A stretch of 15,342 nt of DNA from JAAZZIT01 sp964480525 (lineage in GTDB: Bacteria; Bacillota; Clostridia; Oscillospirales; Ruminococcaceae), in the NCBI GenBank assembly GCA_964480525.1, contig CAYZOV010000036.1, positions 1-15,342 of the forward strand. The letters run 5' to 3'. Both the position numbers and the translations under genes were made by a program. The notes under the pieces are model-generated. The model made no database searches. It worked only from the letters and a program-made list of their open reading frames with translations, and was not told the origin of the DNA. This document shows positions 1 through 6,906 of this stretch, piece by piece. The first letter of the stretch is position 1, and each line of letters begins with the position of its first letter.

Positions 1-434
1 AGGGGCGTTGCCCCCTCAACCCCCACCACCTTTTGAAAAAGGTGGACGAAAACTTATATATCCTGACGATTTTATAATGTTCGTGGGGTTTCACGGTAAA
101 GTTACAGCTACACACTATAAACCACGGTGCGGACAAACTTTGAAAGAGTGGGTGGGAGAAATTTCAGTTCACTTCAAAGTTGAGGTTTTACAGGCGGATT
201 CGTGGCGGTATCACAGTTCGGTTTTAATTACAAAAGTCAAACCACGTTACGGTGTGAATTGATGAAACGGCACGTTTTCAAAAGGCTTGACCGAAACTTT
301 CATGTTCTGACGAAGTTTTAAAGTTAGCGAAAAACGAAAACTTTAAACTATTTCAAACTACGCCAGCGAGCAAAACAAAATCGGACACATAACAAAAGTC
401 GTGCGAGCTGAATTGATGAAACGGTACGTTTCCA
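1..434. repeat. Left intergenic repeat island, no credible gene
   Basis: This stretch before the first gene is a mosaic of repeat modules that recur, reverse-complemented, at 14378-14864. Positions 50-132 correspond to 14637-14718, positions 247-283 to about 14607-14640, and positions 277-421 to 14720-14864. The stretch 101-132 matches the reverse complement of 14637-14668 at 31 of 32 bases. Short perfect hairpins are present: 1-16 (AGGGGC/GCCCCT type) and 26-45 (CCACCTTTT, loop GA, AAAAGGTGG). The word AACGGYACGTTTYC occurs at about 266-279 and 420-432. An open frame at 8-262 has no ribosome binding site, resembles no family I know, and is largely repeat sequence. Confidence 0.8.
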
Positions 435-470
435 AAAAAAGCAACTCCCCACAAACGGGAAGTTGCTTTA
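433..470 (-). terminator. Rho-independent terminator of the deacetylase gene
   Basis: Read on the minus strand, AAGCAACTTCCC pairs with GGGGAGTTGCTT, with one T-G wobble, around a loop of about 6 bases, and is followed by seven T. It lies just downstream of the deacetylase stop codon and touches the end of the left repeat island. Confidence 0.88.
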
Positions 471-476
471 GAAAAA

Positions 477-1274
477 TTATTCAACAACAGTATAAATCTT
501 CGTTTCCAACGGGTGCGGGGTTACGCCTTTTGCATTGAAAAGCTCGCTGACCGTGGCAAATTGATATCCCTCTTCCAACAGCTTCGGTATAATTTGGTCA
601 AGAGCTTCCACCGTCTGAAAATTCCCCTCTGCGTCGTGAAGCAAAATTATAACCCCGTCCTTAACCTGATTGAGGGTTTTGTCAACTCTTGTCTGCACGT
701 CAACGTTCGGGTTCCAGTCGTCGCAACCCACTCCGCAAATAAACGGAATGTCCACCGCGTCATAAAGCATTGAGCTGACGTCAATGTACGGCGGTCTGAA
801 ATACTTCGTCTTTTCCCCTGTATATTTTTCCACAAGTTCATCAACATACGCAATTTCCGCCTGAATTTCCTCAACCGACATTTTCGTCATATAACTGTGG
901 GTTTTGGAATGATTGTTGATTTCGTGGCCTTTGTCATAAGCAAGCTTCATAACTTTCGCCGATTCGTCGTTGATGTTGTTTCCAATAACGAAAAATGACG
1001 CTTTTACGCCGTATTTGTCCAAAACTTCAAGCACCTGTTTTGTGGTGGTGGTGTTCGGACCGTCGTCAAATGTAAGAGCTATGACAGGTTTTGTCGGGTC
1101 AATTTCATACTCAATTTTCTCTACCACTTCTTCTTCCTCCTTTGGAGTTGTTTCAATGTTTGATTGGGGCGTGGTGGTTGTGGTGGTCTGCGTTGAATCC
1201 TCCGAACCGCACCCTACAAGCGCCGTTCCGATTGTGAACGCAACAATAAAACTTAATATTTTTTTAATTTTCAC
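477..1274 (-). CDS. Lipoprotein polysaccharide deacetylase (CE4/NodB family)
   Basis: Probable membrane-anchored deacetylase that removes N- or O-acetyl groups from a cell-wall or surface polysaccharide; the substrate cannot be read from sequence. Residues 1-22 form a lipoprotein signal ending in LVGC (Cys22). A Thr-rich, acidic linker follows to about residue 60, then the NodB domain. All five CE4 motifs are visible: TFDDGP (Asp70, Asp71), HSKTH (His122, His126), RPPY (Arg160), DDW (185-187) and LLHD (His213), so it should be an active metal-dependent enzyme. I chose the GTG at 1274, giving 265 residues. It has GGCGGG at a suitable distance, whereas the ATG at 1292 lies about 2 bases from the predicted transcription start and has no binding site. 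Single-gene unit with its own promoter and terminator. Confidence 0.92.
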   Translation of the reverse strand: MKIKKILSFIVAFTIGTALVGCGSEDSTQTTTTTTPQSNIETTPKEEEEVVEKIEYEIDPTKPVIALTFDDGPNTTTTKQVLEVLDKYGVKASFFVIGNNINDESAKVMKLAYDKGHEINNHSKTHSYMTKMSVEEIQAEIAYVDELVEKYTGEKTKYFRPPYIDVSSMLYDAVDIPFICGVGCDDWNPNVDVQTRVDKTLNQVKDGVIILLHDAEGNFQTVEALDQIIPKLLEEGYQFATVSELFNAKGVTPHPLETKIYTVVE

Positions 1275-1300
1275 GTCAATCCCGCCTTTCATTAACTAAA

Positions 1301-1329
1301 AGCATAACATTTTTCCCCCTGATTGTCAA
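1301..1329 (-). promoter_or_regulatory. Promoter of the deacetylase gene
   Basis: On the minus strand, TTGACA (1324-1329) and TATGCT (1301-1306) are separated by 17 bases, with TG one base upstream of the -10. The predicted start near 1294 leaves almost no leader for an ATG at 1292 and so supports the GTG start at 1274. Confidence 0.72.
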
Positions 1330-1412
1330 CAATTTTTCACTTTGTAAACATAAAGTTTAGGTATATTGTAATGTTTAAAGTATAATTTTTGTTAATTTAG
1401 CTGAAAAAAACC

Positions 1413-1441
1413 TTGACATAATGGGGAAAATGGTATAAAAT
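1413..1441 (+). promoter_or_regulatory. Promoter of rny
   Basis: TTGACA (1413-1418) and TAAAAT (1436-1441) are 17 bases apart. The predicted start near 1448 gives a leader of about 104 bases before the rny start codon. Confidence 0.75.
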
Positions 1442-1551
1442 ATTAGTATACATTTTTGTGTATCTAAGCATTTTATGCACCGGCTTAAACGATTAAGTTT
1501 TTGCGGTTTGAAACTTTACAATTTAAAATGAAAAGGAGGAAGGCTAACCCG

Positions 1552-3117
1552 ATGAAAATTGAATTAGCTATTTTGCTTATTGTCGTTGCTTTTATAATCG
1601 GTGCTTGTATAAGCGGAATTATTCTGTTTAAACAGGGCATTAAATATAGAAGAAAAACCGCCGAGGCGAATATCGGTTCCGCCGAGGAGGAAGCAAAGCG
1701 AATTGTTGATGAAGCAAAGAAAAATGCCGAGAGCGTAAAGAAAGAAGCTCTCATCGAAGCTAAGGACGAAATTCACAAAAGTCGTACCGAAGCCGAAAAA
1801 GAACTCAAAGACCGTCGAATTGAGGTTTCAAGACAGGAAAGACGTGTTCAGCAAAAAGAGGAAACCCTTGACAAGAAACTTGACAATCTTGAAAAAAAGG
1901 AAGAAACTTTGCAGAACAAGTTAAAGAATGTTGACGAAAAACTCAGCGAAGCAGACAGAATCAAAAACAGCCAGTTGGAGGTTTTGGAGCGAATTTCCGA
2001 ATTTACCAAAGAACAGGCAAAAGATTATCTGCTTAAATCCTTAGAGGACGACCTTGTTCACGAAAAGGCTGTGAAAATTCAGAATTACGAAACACAGCTT
2101 AAAGAAGAATGCGAGGACAAAGCAAGACAGTATATCTCGCTTGCAATCGCAAGGTGCGCCGCAGACCAAGTCAGCGAAACCGCTGTGTCCGTTGTTGCGT
2201 TGCCAAACGACGAAATGAAAGGCAGAATCATCGGTAGAGAGGGTAGAAATATCCGCACTATCGAAACACTCACAGGCGTTGACCTTATTATCGACGACAC
2301 GCCGGAGGCAATCACACTTTCGTGTTTTGACCAAGTAAGACGTGAAGTTGCCAGAATTGCCCTTGAAAAACTTATTCAAGATGGCAGAATCCACCCAACC
2401 AGAATTGAAGAAATGGTTGAAAAAGCAAAACGTGAAGTTGAACAGAAAATCAGACAAGAGGGCGAAAGAGCCGTTTTGGAAACCAACGTTCACGGGCTTA
2501 ATCATGAACTTGTCAAACTTATCGGCAGACTTAGATTCAGAACAAGCTATCGCCAGAATGTACTTAATCATTCAATCGAAGTATCACACCTTGCAGGTAT
2601 GATGGCGTCAGAACTTGGCGTTGACGCAAACCTTGCACGTCGTGCGGGACTTCTCCACGACATTGGTAAGGCTCTCAGTTACGAAATTGAAGGTTCGCAC
2701 GTCCAAATCGGCGTTGACGTGTGCAAAAAATATAAAGAAAATGCCGACGTGATACACGCTATCGAAGCACATCACGGCGACGTGGAAACAAGAACCGTTA
2801 TTGCGGCGCTTGTTCAGGCTGCAGACGCTATCTCAGCCGCAAGACCTGCTGCAAGAAGCGAAAATTACGAAAACTATATCAAACGTTTACAAAAACTTGA
2901 AGAAATTTGTTCTTCTTATGACGGTGTTGAAAAGTCGTTTGCTATTCAAGCCGGCAGAGAAGTTAGAATTATGATACAGCCGGATAAAATCAACGACGAA
3001 AAGATGACGCTTGTTGCAAGAGAAATCGCAAAGCGAATTGAAGACGAAATGGATTATCCGGGACAAATTAAGGTAAACCTTATCAGAGAAAGCAGAGCGG
3101 TTGAATACGCTAAGTAA
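1552..3117 (+). CDS. rny: Ribonuclease Y
   Basis: Membrane-anchored endoribonuclease that initiates mRNA decay and processing in many Gram-positive bacteria. The protein has an N-terminal membrane helix (about residues 4-26) and a long charged coiled coil (about 30-190). A KH RNA-binding domain follows, with GRIIGREGRNIR starting at residue 224. The HD domain shows His340 (HSIEVSHLAG) and the His369-Asp370 pair in LLHDIGKA. Length is 521 residues, matching the family norm of about 520. An in-frame ATG-less extension to 1501 is open, but the ATG at 1552 is preceded by AAAGGAGGAA and begins the standard family N terminus. Divergent from the deacetylase and closed by its own terminator. All catalytic elements are present. 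Confidence 0.97.
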   Translation: MKIELAILLIVVAFIIGACISGIILFKQGIKYRRKTAEANIGSAEEEAKRIVDEAKKNAESVKKEALIEAKDEIHKSRTEAEKELKDRRIEVSRQERRVQQKEETLDKKLDNLEKKEETLQNKLKNVDEKLSEADRIKNSQLEVLERISEFTKEQAKDYLLKSLEDDLVHEKAVKIQNYETQLKEECEDKARQYISLAIARCAADQVSETAVSVVALPNDEMKGRIIGREGRNIRTIETLTGVDLIIDDTPEAITLSCFDQVRREVARIALEKLIQDGRIHPTRIEEMVEKAKREVEQKIRQEGERAVLETNVHGLNHELVKLIGRLRFRTSYRQNVLNHSIEVSHLAGMMASELGVDANLARRAGLLHDIGKALSYEIEGSHVQIGVDVCKKYKENADVIHAIEAHHGDVETRTVIAALVQAADAISAARPAARSENYENYIKRLQKLEEICSSYDGVEKSFAIQAGREVRIMIQPDKINDEKMTLVAREIAKRIEDEMDYPGQIKVNLIRESRAVEYAK

Positions 3118-3146
3118 TTTTAAAACACGTTAAAATGCAAATATCA

Positions 3147-3179
3147 GGGGCAAAAAACTTATTTTGCCCCTTTTGTTTT
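3147..3179 (+). terminator. Rho-independent terminator of rny
   Basis: GGGGCAAAA (3147-3155) pairs perfectly with TTTTGCCCC (3162-3170) across a 6-base loop, followed by TTTTGTTTT. Confidence 0.92.
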
Positions 3180-3222
3180 AACAATTTTTCAGAAAAATAT
3201 TCCTAAAAAGGAGTTTTAAAAT

Positions 3223-4692
3223 ATGAAAGTTAAACCAAAAAGAATAACTAAAAACGAAAAAACCGACTTTATTGTTAATATGACAAAACCCCAATTTATG
3301 AAAATGGAGTTTATCTATCTTGTAATCGCTTGCTTGGGTGCGTTTTTAAGTTGTGTGGCGTACTTGCTAAAAAGAGGAACTTCCTACCTTAGCGGTGATA
3401 TGAGCGCTTCCACACTTGCAAACGCCGTGGGTATGAAAGCTTTCGGTATGCTGAGATACGGCGCTGTAATTATTATGGCGGTGGGATTTTTGGGGTACCT
3501 TATGCTGTTTATTTCTAACGTAAAAGGATATTATAAGTTAAAGGAAAACAAAATTTTCATGCTTGTTTTCGGGTATATCCTTTTGTGCGGAATTTCCACT
3601 CTTTTGGCAAACGACATAAGTTTGGCGTTTTTCGGCGTGGACGGACGGTACGAGGGATTTATCGCCGTGGTTGCGTATGTGGGATTTTTCTTCGGAGCGT
3701 CCCAATTGACGGATAAACGCCTGAAAGAAAAGCTTCTCATGGTTCTTAGCGTGGGAATTTCTCTTAACGCTCTGGTGGGAATTTTCCAGAGTTTTGAAGC
3801 AACAAGCGAAATTTTCCCTAGCTTTTTTGTGGAAAATTACAGCATTTACGGAAACCAAACACAACATTTTCTCGCAAGCGGATTTACTTCGTCGCCATAC
3901 GCACTTTCTTCTCTTGGGGTTATGGGGCTTGCTGTTTGTCTTGGCGGATTTATGTACGCCGACAGCAAAACAGCAAGAATTGTTTTCGCAATTTGCGGAA
4001 GTATAACCACGTTGGGCGGATTTTTGACAAAAAATATCGCTGTTTGCGTGGGATTTTGCGTTGTGGCAATAACCCTCGGCGTGATTGAAATTTTGCGTTT
4101 GGCAAAAAAACATTGTTTGTGGGTAAAGGGTTTTACGAAAAACTCTTTAGGAAGATTTTTTGTCGGAATAATTGTTGCAATCGCTATCTTCATCGCACTT
4201 TGCATTACGAATAATTTCAGCCTTTACGACGAATATATTTTAAAACAGGACGCAATCAGAGTTCTTTGCCCTTTGTCGTCGGATTTTCTCAACAGTGGGT
4301 TGCACATTTATACGGACGTTTGGAAAAACATTCTGAAAATTATTAAGGAAAATTTCGTGTTCGGCGTAGGTTTTGAGGGACTTGTAGGAAGCGACCTTTC
4401 AAAACTGGGAAACCCTGACAGAGCGTACAACGAATTTTTGAACATTGCCGTAAACACGGGCGTTGTTTCGTTGGTGTTCTATGTAGGATTTTTGGTTGGC
4501 TGTGCTGTCAAATGCGCAAAGGGCGTTGGCAAATTTTTCAACAAAGAGGACAATTTCACCAAAGCCGTAGCATTTTCAGGCTGTGCGGGTTATATCGCAA
4601 CATCTATGTTTTGCAACACCGATTTTGTCGCTACACCGATTTTCTTTGTGCTTTTGGGACTTGCTGTTTCAAAAAGCGAAAATAATAAGTAA
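3223..4692 (+). CDS. O-antigen-ligase/polymerase-like multi-pass membrane protein
   Basis: A 489-residue protein with about eleven or twelve hydrophobic segments. It resembles the O-antigen ligase/polymerase (Wzy/WaaL, RfaL-like) superfamily, which transfers or polymerises lipid-linked glycans on the outer face of the membrane. Supporting marks are GVDGRYEG (138-145) after an early membrane helix, the large extracytoplasmic loop, FGVGFEG (380-386) and the AYNEFLNIAVNTG segment (from 401) before the last helices. Many members have His-Asn in that last motif; here it is Tyr402-Asn403. The start has AAGGAG about 9 bases upstream. It is the first gene of an apparent operon, 29 bases before the metal-dependent regulator. 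The glycan substrate is unknown, and the family call rests on motif recognition. Confidence 0.72.
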   Translation: MKVKPKRITKNEKTDFIVNMTKPQFMKMEFIYLVIACLGAFLSCVAYLLKRGTSYLSGDMSASTLANAVGMKAFGMLRYGAVIIMAVGFLGYLMLFISNVKGYYKLKENKIFMLVFGYILLCGISTLLANDISLAFFGVDGRYEGFIAVVAYVGFFFGASQLTDKRLKEKLLMVLSVGISLNALVGIFQSFEATSEIFPSFFVENYSIYGNQTQHFLASGFTSSPYALSSLGVMGLAVCLGGFMYADSKTARIVFAICGSITTLGGFLTKNIAVCVGFCVVAITLGVIEILRLAKKHCLWVKGFTKNSLGRFFVGIIVAIAIFIALCITNNFSLYDEYILKQDAIRVLCPLSSDFLNSGLHIYTDVWKNILKIIKENFVFGVGFEGLVGSDLSKLGNPDRAYNEFLNIAVNTGVVSLVFYVGFLVGCAVKCAKGVGKFFNKEDNFTKAVAFSGCAGYIATSMFCNTDFVATPIFFVLLGLAVSKSENNK

Positions 4693-4721
4693 TATTAAAA
4701 CTTTCAGAAAGGACAAATAAT

Positions 4722-5096
4722 ATGGCTATACACGAAAGCGGAGAAGATTATCTCGAAACCATTTTAATTTTGCACAAAAAAACAGGTTATGTCCGAAGCG
4801 TTGACATCGCAACAGAACTTGGTTTTTCAAAACCGTCGGTCAGCCGTGCTATGTCCATTTTAAAAGAGGGCGGTTTTATAAATTTTGCGTCTGACGGACA
4901 AATTACGCTGACGGAAATAGGTCAGGAAAAAGCAGAAGAAGTTTACGCAAGACACCTTTTGATAACAAGCTTTTTGCGGGACACTTTGGGCGTTTCGGAA
5001 GAAAATGCGCAAGAGGACGCTTGCAAAATCGAACACGTTGTCAGTTGCGAAACCGTGGAAAAATTAAGAGAGTTTGTCAAAAAGCATAATAATTAA
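4722..5096 (+). CDS. DtxR/MntR-family metal-dependent transcriptional regulator
   Basis: A 124-residue metalloregulator with an N-terminal winged helix (about 4-65; recognition region SKPSVSRAMSILKE) and a short dimerisation/metal-binding domain. It lacks the C-terminal SH3-like domain of DtxR, so its size is MntR-like. Likely ligands are Asp9, Glu12, His78, Cys101, Glu104 and His105. Asp9 and Glu12 match the MntR pattern. The DACKIEHVVS segment puts Cys where MntR has Glu, as in iron-sensing DtxR/IdeR. The likely job is repressing metal-uptake genes when Fe(II) or Mn(II) is plentiful; the metal cannot be assigned. The binding site is a modest AAAGGAC. No metal transporter lies in the window, so its targets are elsewhere. 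The next gene starts 12 bases downstream. Confidence 0.9.
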   Translation: MAIHESGEDYLETILILHKKTGYVRSVDIATELGFSKPSVSRAMSILKEGGFINFASDGQITLTEIGQEKAEEVYARHLLITSFLRDTLGVSEENAQEDACKIEHVVSCETVEKLREFVKKHNN

Positions 5097-5107
5097 GGAG
5101 AACGCTT

Positions 5108-5584
5108 ATGTTGTCGGAAATTTTATCCAAAGAAGAGTGTGCTAAGTGTCAGATTTGCTGTTCGTTCGACAGCACCGATTTGTGGGAAACCCCTGTTATT
5201 TCCCCACAACTCAGGGTGAGGATTTTGGACGATTATCCCGAAATTAAATTTATAAAAAAGGACGACAGTTACCTTTTTCGGCTTGAAAAAGAACCCGACG
5301 AAGATTTGTATTTTTGTTCGGTACTCGACCGCAGCCGTGGGTGTGTTTTGGGCGACCAAAAGCCGTTTGACTGCAAAATCTGGCCTTATCGCATAATGGA
5401 TTTTTGCGGTAAAAATGTTATAACTTTGTCGCCTGTCTGCCCTGTTATGATTAAAAAGCCCCTTGACGTTTTGCAAAATCACGCAAAAAAAATCGCTCCG
5501 CTGATTTTCAGCGAAGCAAAGAAAAATCCCGACATTGTAAAAAAATATCTGCCTAATTATCCGATTCTCGTAACCGATATTTAA
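5108..5584 (+). CDS. YkgJ-type cysteine-cluster protein
   Basis: A 158-residue soluble protein with the YkgJ/CxxCxxCC zinc- or iron-chelating signature. The N terminus has ECAKCQICC (Cys11, 14, 17, 18), followed by Cys70, Cys79, Cys89 in FDCKIWPYR, Cys100 and Cys111. This cysteine order is the family hallmark, and members are thought to bind Zn or an Fe-S cluster, but their reactions are mostly unknown. AAGGAG at the end of the preceding gene gives translational coupling with the metal-dependent regulator. That pairing suggests a role in metal handling or in maturing a metal centre, which is inference. It ends at the bidirectional terminator. Confidence 0.85.
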   Translation: MLSEILSKEECAKCQICCSFDSTDLWETPVISPQLRVRILDDYPEIKFIKKDDSYLFRLEKEPDEDLYFCSVLDRSRGCVLGDQKPFDCKIWPYRIMDFCGKNVITLSPVCPVMIKKPLDVLQNHAKKIAPLIFSEAKKNPDIVKKYLPNYPILVTDI

Positions 5585-5587
5585 ACA

Positions 5588-5625
5588 CAAAAACCCCCGA
5601 TTTAACGTCGGGGGTTTGGTTTTAC
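5588..5625. terminator. Bidirectional terminator between convergent genes
   Basis: AAACCCCCGA (5591-5600) pairs perfectly with TCGGGGGTTT (5608-5617) across a 7-base loop. A T-rich stretch follows on each strand: GGTTTT on plus, TTTTTGTG on minus. It serves both the cysteine-cluster gene and the epimerase gene. Confidence 0.88.
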
Positions 5626-6572
5626 TTGGTGTTTTTAAGGTTCCAGCGGAACGTTGAAATACGCTGTGCCTTAGTATTGTCAATGTTGGTATTTGCGTTT
5701 ATGGACGTAGGGTCAAAGTATCTGTAATCCATTTTCGCACGGGATTTACCCAACGAAACAAGATTTTTGATTGTGTCGCCCGTCATACTCTTTTGGATAA
5801 CCGCACCGATTCTGTGGTGTTCTCTTTCGTGTTCCAAAATTTCTTTTGCGGTGATAAGTCTGGTGTCCGCAACGTTATAAATACCCTCGTATCTTCCCTG
5901 CGGAACGTTAATTATACCGTTTATGAAGTCAATAAGGTTGAACACACAACAGAACGAAAAACCGTATTCGCCCTCGTTGTAAATAAATGCAATGTCGTCT
6001 TTCGGGTCGTAAACCTTATCTCTCAGGTTTTGGGTATAATCCGACGTGTACACAGGCGCAACTCTGGCAATAACAGGAACAACGGCGGTTTTCTTAACTT
6101 CTTTCATAAGAATTTTTTCCGACGTGAGTTTCATGTCAACATAGTTTGAACTTCCCTTTGTGTCGGCTGTTTCACGAATAGGCTCTCTGCCTTTCGGGAT
6201 TCCGTAAACCTGCGTTGTACTAAGCAAAACAATGCTCTTAACTCTTGCGTCAATAGCAGCCTTGTAAAGGAATTTGTCACAGTTTTTGCTTTTCTTAACT
6301 TCTTCGTCCGTAACATACGAATCAATGTCGTTATCCACGCTGCAACCCAAATGTACCAAAGTCTGAATTTCGCTTTGGTGTCTCATAAGTAAATCGCTGA
6401 TAGCGATTTTGTCGGTTACGTCGCATTGAAGAAATGTATAGTTAGGGTCTTTTCCGGCAAACTCGTTCGGCTTTGAATCAACTGCGATAACTTTATGTTT
6501 TTTGGCAAGGAGGGCAGAAGTGAGGTACATACCAATCATACCACTACCACCTGTAATAAAAATTCCTGCCAT
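5622..6572 (-). CDS. NAD-dependent epimerase/dehydratase (extended SDR family)
   Basis: A 316-residue Rossmann-fold enzyme of the extended short-chain dehydrogenase family, typically acting on nucleotide sugars. The N terminus shows TGGSGMIG (7-14). Asp32 at the end of strand 2 favours NAD over NADP, and CDVTD (50-54) contacts the adenine. The catalytic set is Ser118/Thr119/Thr120 in LSTTQVYG with Tyr144 and Lys148 in YVDMK. Residues after about 190 form the substrate domain and do not identify a particular sugar. I chose the ATG at 6572, which has AGGTGA 5 bases upstream; the GTG at 6579-6581 falls within that binding site. It is monocistronic, reads from its own promoter and converges on the cysteine-cluster gene. 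A sugar epimerase fits the nearby envelope genes, but the product is unassigned. Confidence 0.87.
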   Translation of the reverse strand: MAGIFITGGSGMIGMYLTSALLAKKHKVIAVDSKPNEFAGKDPNYTFLQCDVTDKIAISDLLMRHQSEIQTLVHLGCSVDNDIDSYVTDEEVKKSKNCDKFLYKAAIDARVKSIVLLSTTQVYGIPKGREPIRETADTKGSSNYVDMKLTSEKILMKEVKKTAVVPVIARVAPVYTSDYTQNLRDKVYDPKDDIAFIYNEGEYGFSFCCVFNLIDFINGIINVPQGRYEGIYNVADTRLITAKEILEHEREHHRIGAVIQKSMTGDTIKNLVSLGKSRAKMDYRYFDPTSINANTNIDNTKAQRISTFRWNLKNTK

Positions 6573-6601
6573 ATCTGTCACCTCTTCTTTCTGAGCTTTT
6601 G

Positions 6602-6620
6602 GTCATCTTTAACAGATGAC
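6602..6620. promoter_or_regulatory. Inverted repeat in the epimerase leader, possible operator
   Basis: GTCATCT (6602-6608) and AGATGAC (6614-6620) form perfect 7-base arms around TTAAC. The element starts about 10 bases after the predicted transcription start and ends before the ribosome binding site. It could be an operator or a small mRNA hairpin; no T-run follows. Confidence 0.4.
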
Positions 6621-6635
6621 TATTACTTACTATAT

Positions 6636-6663
6636 ATTATACCACATTTGAAGAAAATTTCAA
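6636..6663 (-). promoter_or_regulatory. Promoter of the epimerase gene (extended -10)
   Basis: On the minus strand, TTGAAA (6658-6663) and a perfect TATAAT (6636-6641) are 16 bases apart, with TGG directly before the -10. Confidence 0.8.
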
Positions 6664-6711
6664 TGGATTTTTTAAAATTCCTGAAAAATTCAATTTAATT
6701 CATAATTTCAC

Positions 6712-6740
6712 TTGCACTTTTTTGTGAAATGTGATAAAAT
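6712..6740 (+). promoter_or_regulatory. Promoter of the MBOAT operon, with a long leader
   Basis: TTGCAC (6712-6717) and TAAAAT (6735-6740) are 17 bases apart, with TGA directly before the -10. The predicted start near 6747 gives a leader of about 160 bases. The leader holds long inverted arms at 6755-6768 and 6799-6811 that match over 13 positions with one bulged A. Confidence 0.65.
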
Positions 6741-6906
6741 AATGTTGCGAAAACTAATCGATTTTTTAACAAATTTTAACTATCACTATCGACACGACTA
6801 AAAAACGATTACAAAAATTAAGTCAAAATTTTTCAAAAAACGCCAAAATTCGCACATTGAAAAAGAGCTATGTTTATAAAAATATTTACACAAAGGAGAT
6901 ATAACC

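Noticed and set aside
8..262. 84-residue open frame at the left edge
   Set aside because: It has no ribosome binding site, is made largely of repeat modules found elsewhere in the window, and gives no recognisable protein.
1275..1292. ATG at 1292 as the deacetylase start
   Set aside because: It sits about 2 bases after the predicted transcription start and lacks a binding site; the GTG at 1274 has GGCGGG upstream and a better signal peptide.
2041..2571. 176-residue antisense frame inside rny
   Set aside because: It is a shadow of the strongly supported rny frame, with no promoter or binding site.
3538..4113. 191-residue antisense frame inside the ligase-like gene
   Set aside because: Shadow of a gene with clear membrane-protein coding; the translation is low-complexity and unfamiliar.
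5123..5683. 186-residue antisense frame across the cysteine-cluster gene and terminator
   Set aside because: It crosses a strong bidirectional terminator and overlaps two better-supported genes.
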